From Ferrimicrobium sp. (lineage in GTDB: Bacteria; Actinomycetota; Acidimicrobiia; Acidimicrobiales; Acidimicrobiaceae): 5,750 nt of DNA. The translations under genes were made by a program, and so were the position numbers. Positions 1-5,367 of the stretch are shown here, one piece after another (position 1 is the first letter of the stretch; each line of letters opens with the position of its first letter). The stretch lies in the NCBI GenBank assembly GCA_027365375.1, contig DAHXNM010000251.1:1-5750 (forward strand). Reading direction: 5' to 3'. The notes beneath the pieces are model-generated. The model saw only the letters and a program-made list of their open reading frames with translations. It was not told the origin of the DNA and did not search any database.

Positions 1-269
1 TTTGTGTTTTCGAAATACTGCGGTGTCCCACATGTGCCGCCTGGCTCGCAGATCAAATTCGGCTTTAACGACGTGTTTGAGTTTGTAGTAGTTGCTAAGT
101 CAACATGTTGCGAGACATTAGTATGACTCGCCGTCAACCCCGGAAGGTCTCCCACCAATATGAGTTGCCCTACTTTACGCGCAGGAACAGGTAGAGTACC
201 GGCACGATAGCACTTATATGCCGTTTGAGGATGTATACCTTGGGAGAGTGCCCACTCACGCAGGTTCAT
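1..269 (-). CDS. IS607-family-like transposase, N-terminal part (partial)
   Basis: Minus-strand frame, starting at the ATG at 269-267 and open for 89 codons to the left edge, so the C-terminus is missing. The first 42 or so residues begin MNLREWALSQGIHPQTAYK and continue with YRAGTLPVPARKVGQLILV. This is the MerR-like winged-helix domain that opens IS607-family serine recombinases (TnpA), which bind the element ends and cut and paste DNA without terminal inverted repeats. After residue 45 the sequence becomes rich in Thr, Asn and Ser. The expected catalytic block (of the type YARVSS, usually within some 10-25 residues of the HTH domain) is not seen before the window ends. The gene could therefore be a variant with a long linker, a rearranged copy, or another protein that uses this HTH domain. 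The family assignment of the N-terminus is fairly sure; activity cannot be judged. Confidence 0.65.
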   Translation of the reverse strand, partial: MNLREWALSQGIHPQTAYKCYRAGTLPVPARKVGQLILVGDLPGLTASHTNVSQHVDLATTTNSNTSLKPNLICEPGGTCGTPQYFENT

Positions 270-300
270 TACATCCTATTATAGTACATCTGTACGTCAA
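270..300 (-). promoter_or_regulatory. Probable transposase promoter with inverted repeat
   Basis: On the minus strand a perfect TATAAT (283-278) lies 8 bases before the ATG at 269. Transcription would start at or within a base or two of the start codon, giving a leaderless mRNA as is common in actinobacteria. Alternatively, the AGGA at 277-274 could serve as a weak ribosome site. A TTGACG (300-295) is only 11 bases from the TATAAT, too close to be a normal -35 partner. Between them is the inverted repeat GTACA-GA-TGTAC (295-284), which could bind the MerR-like domain of the transposase itself. Confidence 0.45.
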
Positions 301-302
301 CT

Positions 303-501
303 GTTGCAGCCCTACACGGTGACGTCATCGGCGCATTCTTCGAGGAGATTCTGCGCAACGGATTCAAGCAGGACAGGGGCATGTACTTCACCCACGCCAA
401 TCTCGTGTGGTACATGCTCGAAGCCATCGACCTCGAAGGGCTCACTGTCGAAACGTGGCAGAAGGCCCACCCATCCCAACAACCGAATGCCCTACCTCAT
501 C
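303..501 (+). pseudogene. N-6 adenine DNA methyltransferase remnant, frameshifted
   Basis: The frame starting at 303 reads through GAFFEEILRNGFKQDRGMYF and THANLVWYMLEAIDLEGLTV up to ETWQKA at about 467. The match then continues one base later, in the frame of 469, as THPNNRMPYLI. Together these resemble the segment just before the SAM-binding motif (DPACGSG) of type I-like N-6 adenine DNA methyltransferases, which protect DNA in restriction-modification systems. An extra base in the CCC run at 466-468 explains the frame change. Similarity stops at about 501, exactly where the DPACGSG motif should come, and a TGA follows at 517. There is no start codon, no SAM motif and no catalytic NPPY motif, so this is a dead fragment of roughly 65 residues of a much longer protein. 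It probably lost its 5' part at the junction with the adjacent insertion element. Confidence 0.65.
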
Positions 502-702
502 CCCCTGCATTTTGGCTGATCCAGCGGACACGCACGCCCCTGGTTCGGTATTTTTCCAGTTTTAGACACAACGCGCAACCCAAATAACGACTTCAAAGCG
601 TCAACCGATGTCTGTTGGCCGGCTTTCAGCGCATTGCTCACCCTGGAGCCATTTTGTACCGAGTTTCGCCAATGAATCAAGACAGTTTAGCAAGCGGCCC
701 TT
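502..702. other. Unassigned DNA between methylase remnant and tRNA
   Basis: No recognisable gene is present. Short open frames on both strands do not resemble known proteins and in part run into the tRNA gene. A CTGG...CCAG pair at 540-559 followed by TTTT is too weak to call a terminator. No copy of the tRNA 3' end that would mark an attachment site was seen. This is most likely decayed accessory DNA. Confidence 0.4.
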
Positions 703-788
703 TGGTACCCGGGGCGGGACTCGAACCCGCACGCCCTTTCGAGCAGAGGCTTTTGAGGCCTCCGTGTCTACCATTCCACCACCCGGGC
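703..788 (-). tRNA. tRNA-Leu (anticodon CAA)
   Basis: The minus strand folds into a complete class II tRNA of 86 nt including an encoded CCA (705-703). The 5' acceptor strand GCCCGGG pairs with CCCGGGT, with a G-U pair at 1:72 and discriminator A73. The D arm is GTG/CAC. The anticodon arm has the stem GAGGC/GCCTC and loop CTCAAAA, giving the anticodon CAA (755-753), which reads UUG. The long variable arm GCTC-GAAA-GGGC is typical of leucine tRNAs. The T arm is GCGGG-TTCGAGT-CCCGC. All arms are intact, so the gene should be functional. Its 3' end faces the accessory region to the left. Confidence 0.95.
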
Positions 789-798
789 TAGGGGACAC

Positions 799-827
799 AG
801 CATAATGCACGAACAACGTGTAACCAT
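799..827 (-). promoter_or_regulatory. Possible tRNA-Leu promoter
   Basis: On the minus strand TATGCT (804-799) fits the actinobacterial -10 pattern TAnnnT. It lies 10 bases before the mature tRNA 5' end, which would give a short leader of a few bases. The -35 candidate around 826-821 (TGGTTA) is weak. A second option is TTGATG at 847-842 with GTTACA 17 bases further on, which would give a longer leader. Confidence 0.28.
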
Positions 828-837
828 TCAGGCTCGC

Positions 838-878
838 TTGACATCAAATTAATGGTAAGCACAACTGTGCCCTAGATC
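838..878 (+). promoter_or_regulatory. Probable fab operon promoter and operator-like repeat
   Basis: A perfect -35 hexamer TTGACA lies at 838-843. A matching -10 is not clear: the 17-base spacing falls on ACAACT (861-866), which is poor, while TAGATC (873-878) is better but too far from this -35. The region where the -10 should be is covered by the inverted repeat GCACA-AC-TGTGC (859-870), which may be a regulator site. This is the only sizeable non-coding stretch before fabD, so the operon promoter most likely lies here, but its exact elements are uncertain. Confidence 0.4.
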
Positions 879-910
879 ACACCCGACAGCCAAGAAGGTA
901 AGGAGCGGCA

Positions 911-2116
911 ATGATTGCCTTTGTCTTTCCAGGACAAGGATCGCAGCAGCCAGGGATGGGAGCACCCTGGGCTGATCATCCTTCTTTTGAGTTAGTCGAA
1001 GAAGCTAGCAATGTGCTCCACCGCGATCTCGTCCACATGTTGACCGACGCCGACTCCGAGTTCCTCCAGATCACTCGTAATACACAGATATCCACGTTCT
1101 TACTCTCTATGGTCGCACTTGATGCAGTAGAGCGTCTCGGTGTCGCCCCTCAGGTCTGTGCCGGGCACTCTCTCGGCGAGTACGCCGCCCTCGTTGCAGC
1201 TGGCGGTCTTGCCTTCGATGCGGGCTTGCGTCTAGTACAAGAGCGTGGTGAAGCCATGGCGATCGCTGCCGAGGCACAACCGGGTGCAATGGTTGCGCTT
1301 CTTGGCGCCGATCTCGATGTGGCGCGAGCTATATGCGACAGCATCCCCGGAGATCTTTGGGTAGCCAATCACAATTCGTCTACGCAGATTGTTCTGTCTG
1401 GCACCCACGACACTGTCGCTCAGGTAGAAGCACGGGCCAAGGAGTTCGGCGTAAAGCGAGTGACACGTCTAAAGGTAGGAGGTGCATTCCACTCCCCCTA
1501 CATGGAGGCAGCTCGTGAGCGACTTGCCAAGGCTATCACCGCTACCAAGTTCTATGACCTAGAGGTCCCAGTGATTGCGAATGTCGATGCGCGTGAGCAT
1601 GTGAATGCGGAGGAATGGCCAACCCTACTCGCAAACCAGCTCACGCACACCGTTCGCTGGGAAGAGACGATTCAGTACCTACGAGAGCTTAAACCACGTC
1701 TCGTCCTAGAGGTTGGCCCCGGAGGTGTGCTCACCAACCTCATGAAGCGCACTGCCCCTGAGCTCTCAGTTCTGTCGATCGCCGCGCCCGCAGATCTAGA
1801 GAAGCTCCTCGCTTTTGTAGCATCGGAGGGGCCAGTCGACGATTGGGCAACCTCTCACCAGGGTGAACGCCTATATGGCACCGAACGCCTCGTGGTCGCA
1901 CCGTCGAGTGGCATATTCCAGCCGGAGGCCGCAAACTGTGTGGTTGGTGATCCTATATTCGTTGGTCAGCTCCTCGGCACCATTGGTGATACTCAAATCC
2001 GCTCGCCATTCGCAGGCACACTTCAGGGAATGATTGCACTACCTGGAGAACGCGTGACCTCCGGACAACCTATCGCATGGCTCACCATGACTGATCAGTC
2101 AGCCCTTGAGAACTAG
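911..2116 (+). CDS. fabD: Malonyl-CoA:ACP transacylase fused to a biotinyl/lipoyl-like domain
   Basis: Transfers malonyl from CoA to the acyl carrier protein, making the extender unit for fatty-acid synthesis in the cytoplasm. Residues 1 to about 300 are a complete acyltransferase. FPGQGSQ (6-12) is at the N-terminus, the nucleophile Ser87 is in GHSLGE (85-90), Arg112 binds the malonyl carboxylate, and the catalytic His194 is in GAFHSPYM. EVGPGGVLT (267-275) closes the usual domain. E. coli FabD has 309 residues, whereas this protein has 401. After a linker (about 301-325), residues 326-393 look like a biotinyl/lipoyl fold that lacks the modified lysine. The start is set by the AAGGAG at 900-905, 5 bases before the ATG, and by the family-typical N-terminus IAFVFPGQGSQ. 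It is the first gene of the fab operon. The acyltransferase call is secure; the role of the tail is unknown. Confidence 0.95.
   Translation: MIAFVFPGQGSQQPGMGAPWADHPSFELVEEASNVLHRDLVHMLTDADSEFLQITRNTQISTFLLSMVALDAVERLGVAPQVCAGHSLGEYAALVAAGGLAFDAGLRLVQERGEAMAIAAEAQPGAMVALLGADLDVARAICDSIPGDLWVANHNSSTQIVLSGTHDTVAQVEARAKEFGVKRVTRLKVGGAFHSPYMEAARERLAKAITATKFYDLEVPVIANVDAREHVNAEEWPTLLANQLTHTVRWEETIQYLRELKPRLVLEVGPGGVLTNLMKRTAPELSVLSIAAPADLEKLLAFVASEGPVDDWATSHQGERLYGTERLVVAPSSGIFQPEAANCVVGDPIFVGQLLGTIGDTQIRSPFAGTLQGMIALPGERVTSGQPIAWLTMTDQSALEN
1886..2089 (+). other. FabD C-terminal domain resembling biotinyl/lipoyl carriers, without lysine
   Basis: This covers residues 326-393 of FabD. The pattern VVAPSSGIFQP...VGDPIFVGQLLGTI, then IRSPFAGTLQGM...PGERVTSGQPIAWL, follows the two half-motifs of biotin carboxyl carrier domains (compare IRAPVAGTV and the GxxVxxGQ turn). 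In real carriers the hairpin between the halves is EAMKM with the biotinylated lysine. Here it is the shorter GDTQ (359-362), and no lysine occurs anywhere after Lys298. The domain therefore cannot be biotinylated or lipoylated and may act in protein contact or structure. Confidence 0.7.
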
Positions 2117-2149
2117 GCGGACTAGACCATTACTCGACATTCAGCACAC

Positions 2150-2156
2150 AAAGGAG
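2150..2156 (+). promoter_or_regulatory. Strong ribosome binding site of fabH
   Basis: AAAGGAG lies 7 bases before the ATG at 2164. It fixes that start, and the protein then begins directly with the family-typical ITGFGAALPE. The 47-base gap after fabD shows no terminator, so fabH is read with fabD. Confidence 0.7.
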
Positions 2157-2163
2157 AGAGTCC

Positions 2164-3087
2164 ATGGGAGCTCGTATAACTGGCTTTGGAGCAGCGTTAC
2201 CGGAACGCATCGTGACCAACGCCGATTTTGAACAATATCTAGATACCTCGGACGAATGGATAGCTTCGCGCACAGGGATACGAGAGCGTCGTTTCGGCGG
2301 CACCACCACCTCACTTGCGGTCGAGGCGGGTCGTAACGCAATCGCCTCAGCAGGTCTTGCGCCCGCGGACATCGACTTCGTGGTTCTATCCACTACAACT
2401 CCCGATCAAACCGTACCTGCGACCTCTGCTGAGGTCACCTACCAACTGGGGACGAGTGGTGCTGGAATGGATATCAACGCAGCCTGCGCGGGGTATGTTT
2501 ACGCCCTCGTCACCGCCCGCGGGTTGATAGAGATGGGCTTTCACAGGATCCTTGTTATCGGAGCTGACACCCTATCTAAGATTACCGACCAGCATGATCG
2601 CTCTACCGCCGTCCTTTTTGCCGACGGCGCCGGTGCGGTCGTCCTTGAGGCTAGTGACGACGATACTTTTCTTGGCTGGGATCTTGGCGTTGATGGATCG
2701 GCACGGCCGATTCTCTATTGCGATCATGGTGGCTACATGTATATGGAGGGACAGGAGGTTTTTAAGCGAGCAGTCAGGGCGATGCTTGACTCAGCCCAAC
2801 GCGCTCTAAAACAGGCTGGCGTCAGCGGTGATGATGTTGCTTTACTCGTTCCTCATCAAGCAAACCTTCGTATTATCCAGGCGGCCAATGATCGCTTAGG
2901 CATCCCAATGGCCAAGACAGCCATCGTGCTCGACAAGACCGGCAATACCTCATCGGGCTCGATCCCTCTTGCACTCGCTGACGCCGCGGCCGCTGGCCGA
3001 CTTTCACCAGGTGACTTGGTACTTTTCACTGGCTTCGGTGCCGGCATGACCTGGGCGAGCGCCCTCGTGCGTTGGGAGCTGTCATGA
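2164..3087 (+). CDS. fabH: Beta-ketoacyl-ACP synthase III
   Basis: Condenses a primer acyl-CoA (acetyl- or branched short-chain CoA) with malonyl-ACP to start fatty-acid chains in the cytoplasm. The Cys-His-Asn triad is complete: Cys108 in NAACAGY, His231 in VPHQAN and Asn261 in GNTSSGS. The KAS III hallmarks WIASRTGIRERRF (32-44) and the C-terminal GFGAGMTWAS are present. At 307 residues it is slightly shorter than the roughly 317 of E. coli FabH but lacks no core motif. Whether it prefers acetyl-CoA or branched primers cannot be read with confidence. Its stop overlaps the start of fabG in an ATGA. Confidence 0.95.
   Translation: MGARITGFGAALPERIVTNADFEQYLDTSDEWIASRTGIRERRFGGTTTSLAVEAGRNAIASAGLAPADIDFVVLSTTTPDQTVPATSAEVTYQLGTSGAGMDINAACAGYVYALVTARGLIEMGFHRILVIGADTLSKITDQHDRSTAVLFADGAGAVVLEASDDDTFLGWDLGVDGSARPILYCDHGGYMYMEGQEVFKRAVRAMLDSAQRALKQAGVSGDDVALLVPHQANLRIIQAANDRLGIPMAKTAIVLDKTGNTSSGSIPLALADAAAAGRLSPGDLVLFTGFGAGMTWASALVRWELS
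3074..3078 (+). promoter_or_regulatory. Ribosome binding site deciding the fabG start
   Basis: GGGAG inside the end of fabH lies 5 bases before the ATG at 3084. This favours 3084 over the in-frame TTG at 3072, which would add four residues and would itself overlap this site. Confidence 0.6.
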
Positions 3088-3794
3088 GTCACGTCCTCGT
3101 CACAGGTGCAGCAACAGGCATTGGACTCGCGAGCGCTCTGCGGTTACTCAACGATGGGCATCAGGTAACCGCAACCTACCACGGCACTCCGCTGCCGCCC
3201 GAGCTGACAGACTGCGCGAGTGTCTGTGTCGACATCACTGATCCAGCCTCGATACATTCGGCGGTCAAAGAGGCGGAATCGACATCGGGTCCGATAGAAG
3301 TTCTAGTGGCTAACGCCGGCTTAACCCGGGATACGCTCCTAGTCCGCATGGATGACGAACGCTTTGAGGAGATGCTCACCACCAACCTTACCTCGGCATT
3401 TCGGCTTACCAAGGCCGTGCTCCCTTCGATGATGAGAGCACGCCGTGGCCGACTTATATATGTCTCATCGATTGTAGGGTTTACCGGGAGTCCAGGGCAG
3501 ACAAACTATGCCGCCTCCAAGGCTGGTTTAGTTGGATTCGCTCGCTCGGTCGCTCGCGAGCTTGGATCGCGCAACATTACAGCGAACGTCATCCTCCCGG
3601 GAGCTATCGCTACCAAACTACTGACCGATGCGGGCGAAAGTCGGCTCGAGCAGATCGAATCTCAAATACCACTCAGAAGAGTGGGTCGCCCCGATGAAGT
3701 TGGGGCGGTAGTACAGTTTCTGGCCTCTGATGGGGCCAGTTACATCAATGGTGCGCTGATCGCCGTTGATGGTGGGCTGGGAATGGGGTTGTAG
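3084..3794 (+). CDS. fabG: 3-oxoacyl-ACP reductase (short-chain dehydrogenase)
   Basis: Reduces 3-oxoacyl-ACP to 3-hydroxyacyl-ACP with NADPH, the first reduction in each elongation round. The 236-residue protein is a classical short-chain dehydrogenase. It has the nucleotide-binding TGAATGIG (7-14), NAG (77-79), Asn101, Ser129, and Tyr142 with Lys146 in YAASK, and it ends in the usual VDGG region. The ATG at 3084 overlaps the fabH stop (ATGA) and has its own GGGAG, so translation is probably coupled. Many related reductases share these motifs. The assignment to FabG rests on the position between fabH and acpP and on the overall match (VSSIVGFTGSPGQTNYAASK is typical of FabG). Confidence 0.92.
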   Translation: MSHVLVTGAATGIGLASALRLLNDGHQVTATYHGTPLPPELTDCASVCVDITDPASIHSAVKEAESTSGPIEVLVANAGLTRDTLLVRMDDERFEEMLTTNLTSAFRLTKAVLPSMMRARRGRLIYVSSIVGFTGSPGQTNYAASKAGLVGFARSVARELGSRNITANVILPGAIATKLLTDAGESRLEQIESQIPLRRVGRPDEVGAVVQFLASDGASYINGALIAVDGGLGMGL

Positions 3795-3813
3795 ACCCTC
3801 ACCCACCTACACT

Positions 3814-3833
3814 TTGCCAGCAGTTGATGGCAA
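3814..3833 (+). repeat. Hairpin in the acpP leader
   Basis: TTGCCA (3814-3819) and TGGCAA (3828-3833) form a 6-bp stem with an 8-base loop. A T-G pair at 3813/3834 extends it to 7. It lies in the 70-base gap between fabG and acpP, 31 bases before the acpP start. There is no T run, so it is not a typical terminator. It may protect or process the mRNA so that acyl carrier protein is made in larger amounts. Confidence 0.45.
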
Positions 3834-3850
3834 GGAGCAAACCACAAGAA

Positions 3851-3856
3851 AGGAAG
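3851..3856 (+). promoter_or_regulatory. Ribosome binding site deciding the acpP start
   Basis: AGGAAG lies 8 bases before the ATG at 3865. This supports a normal 80-residue carrier protein rather than the longer in-frame reading from 3766, which would overlap fabG and add 33 atypical residues. Confidence 0.65.
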
Positions 3857-3864
3857 ATGACACA

Positions 3865-4107
3865 ATGGATCGACAAGAGGCATTTGAGAAGTTCACCGAG
3901 TGCACCGTCAAAGTCCTCGGCGTCAACAAGGAGCAGGTCGTAGAGTCAGCAAGTTTCGCTGATGATCTAGATGCCGACTCCCTTGACCTCGTAGAACTCA
4001 TCATGGCCCTCGAGGACGAATTCTCGGTAACGGTGCCAGAGTCAGAACTCGAGGGTGTTGACACAGTTGGTAAGGCGTTCGATCTCGTCTACGGGAAGCT
4101 CGGATGA
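3865..4107 (+). CDS. acpP: Acyl carrier protein
   Basis: Carries the growing acyl chain on a 4'-phosphopantetheine arm and interacts with all the other enzymes of this operon. The 80-residue acidic protein has the attachment site Ser39 in DADSLDLVEL (the DSL motif, codon TCC at 3979-3981), followed by the recognition helix DLVELIMALEDEF. The length matches the family (77-80 residues). The ATG at 3865 is chosen for its AGGAAG site and for the typical N-terminus. The stop overlaps the fabF start in an ATGA. A holo-ACP synthase must be encoded elsewhere. Confidence 0.96.
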   Translation: MDRQEAFEKFTECTVKVLGVNKEQVVESASFADDLDADSLDLVELIMALEDEFSVTVPESELEGVDTVGKAFDLVYGKLG

Positions 4108-5306
4108 GATTAAGCTACGGAGATAATCCTATCTTTGCCACCCATCGCGTAGCGGTGACCGGTCTTGGGGTTGTTTCTGGTTTGGGACTCAACCTCGAAA
4201 GCTTTTGGCAGGGGCTGCTTACGCCGCCCCCACCAGGCATACGTCGTGCTGAGGGTTTTGATCCCACTCAGTGGCTCAACCCCAAGGAGATACGACGTCA
4301 TGATCGCTACAACCAGATGGGTGTCGCAGCGGCAGATATGGCGTTAGCGGATGCTGGAAACCCAAGCTATGCCTCAGACCGGGTAGCCGTCTGGATGGGG
4401 ACTGGAGTCGGGGGGCTAGAGAGCCTTGAGAATCAAGTAGTAGTAGGGCATGAGCGTGGATACTCTCGCGTCTCCCCGTTCCTGGTCCCGCTGATGATGG
4501 CGAACTCTAACGCCGCCTCGATCTCGATGAGATTTGGTTTCCAGGGTCCCTGTGAGACCTCGGTCACCGCATGCGCAGCCTCCAACCATGCAATCGCCAA
4601 TGCCGCCCACCTAATCGCCACAGGTAGAGTCGACATGGCAGTTACCGGGGGAGCAGAGGCTGCGATTACCAAGACTGCGTCGGCAGGTTTTGTCAACATG
4701 ACCGCGACCTCCAAGGTCGATATATCACGACCGTTCGACCGAAACCGTGACGGCTTCGTCATGGGAGAGGGTGCGGGAGTGCTTGTCCTTGAGGACTACG
4801 ACAAGGCAGTCGCCCGAGGAGCAAGAATCTACGCGACTATCGAAGGCATCGCCTCAACTGCCGATGCCTTTCACATCACGCAGCCGGCACCAGGGGGTGT
4901 GGGCGCCCATAGGGCTATGCTCATGGCGATCGAAGACGCGGGCATAACAGTTGACGAGATTGCTCATATCAATGCCCACGGGACCTCGACCCCGATGAAC
5001 GACCTAGCAGAGGCCACCGCAATACGCTCACTCTTTGGCGACCTGAACCCACCGGTGACTTCAGTAAAGGGCGCGCTCGGACACGCACTTGGCGCAGCCG
5101 GAGGTCTCGAGGCAGTTGCAGTCGGGCTAACATTCGCGCATCAGTTGATACCTCCGACGGCGAACACGATCGATCTAGATCCAGAGGTAGACATCGACGT
5201 CGTCGTCAAGGACCCTCGCCCATTGCCTGCAGGCCACATTCTATCGAACTCCTTCGGGTTTGGTGGACACAACGCATGCATCGTCTTCGGTCCCCCACCG
5301 TCCTAG
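4104..5306 (+). CDS. fabF: Beta-ketoacyl-ACP synthase II
   Basis: Condenses acyl-ACP with malonyl-ACP to lengthen the chain by two carbons. The Cys-His-His triad is complete: Cys157 in VTACAAS, His292 in NAHGTSTPMND and His327 in KGALGHALGAAGG, with the conserved Lys322. The C-terminal SNSFGFGGHN (381-390) is intact. At 400 residues it is a little shorter than E. coli FabF (413). The N-terminus carries about 14 residues before RVAVTGLGVVSG, more than the handful usual in the family. However, the ATGA overlap with acpP and the GGGAAG at 4093-4098 support this start, and no other start codon lies between. It is the last gene of the operon, and 61 bases separate it from the next gene. Confidence 0.95.
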   Translation: MRLSYGDNPIFATHRVAVTGLGVVSGLGLNLESFWQGLLTPPPPGIRRAEGFDPTQWLNPKEIRRHDRYNQMGVAAADMALADAGNPSYASDRVAVWMGTGVGGLESLENQVVVGHERGYSRVSPFLVPLMMANSNAASISMRFGFQGPCETSVTACAASNHAIANAAHLIATGRVDMAVTGGAEAAITKTASAGFVNMTATSKVDISRPFDRNRDGFVMGEGAGVLVLEDYDKAVARGARIYATIEGIASTADAFHITQPAPGGVGAHRAMLMAIEDAGITVDEIAHINAHGTSTPMNDLAEATAIRSLFGDLNPPVTSVKGALGHALGAAGGLEAVAVGLTFAHQLIPPTANTIDLDPEVDIDVVVKDPRPLPAGHILSNSFGFGGHNACIVFGPPPS

Positions 5307-5367
5307 GTTTTAATCGATATCGAAGGCCTTTTCAGAGTAGGTGACCGATGGCAGGTAGGCTGGAGTC
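5307..5367. other. Gap with two palindromes between fabF and the kinase-like gene
   Basis: It contains TCGATATCGA (5314-5323) directly followed by AAGGCCTT (5323-5330) and a short T run (5329-5332). Neither palindrome makes a convincing GC-rich terminator stem. No clear promoter was found, so the downstream gene may be partly read through from the fab operon. Confidence 0.3.

Larger units (their letters stand above)
1..302 (-). mobile_element. End of an IS607-like insertion element (partial)
   Basis: The transposase start and its promoter occupy 1-300, and methyltransferase-like coding sequence begins on the opposite strand at about 303-320. This abrupt change suggests that the promoter-proximal end of the element lies near 300-320. 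IS607 elements have no terminal inverted repeats and make no target duplications, and they tend to insert at GG dinucleotides; a GG is present at 318-319. The exact boundary is inferred, and the other end lies outside the window. Confidence 0.42.

Noticed and set aside
540..563. CTGG...CCAG followed by TTTT as a terminator
   Set aside because: Only a 4-bp stem with a 12-base loop.
492..680. Minus-strand open frame of 62 codons beside the tRNA
   Set aside because: No recognisable motif or ribosome site, and it overlaps the methylase remnant.
601..816. Open frames on both strands across the tRNA, such as one with GGTRTRTPFRAEAFEAS
   Set aside because: They are translations of the tRNA-Leu gene and its flanks, a well-known source of false gene calls.
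2130..2393. Minus-strand open frames under fabH and the other fab genes
   Set aside because: They lie antisense to strongly conserved enzymes and resemble nothing known.
3072..3083. Earlier TTG start for fabG
   Set aside because: The GGGAG site would lie inside the coding start; the ATG at 3084 has correct spacing and gives a typical N-terminus.
3766..3864. Longer acyl carrier protein starting inside fabG
   Set aside because: The extra 33 residues are not carrier-like, and the ATG at 3865 has its own ribosome site.
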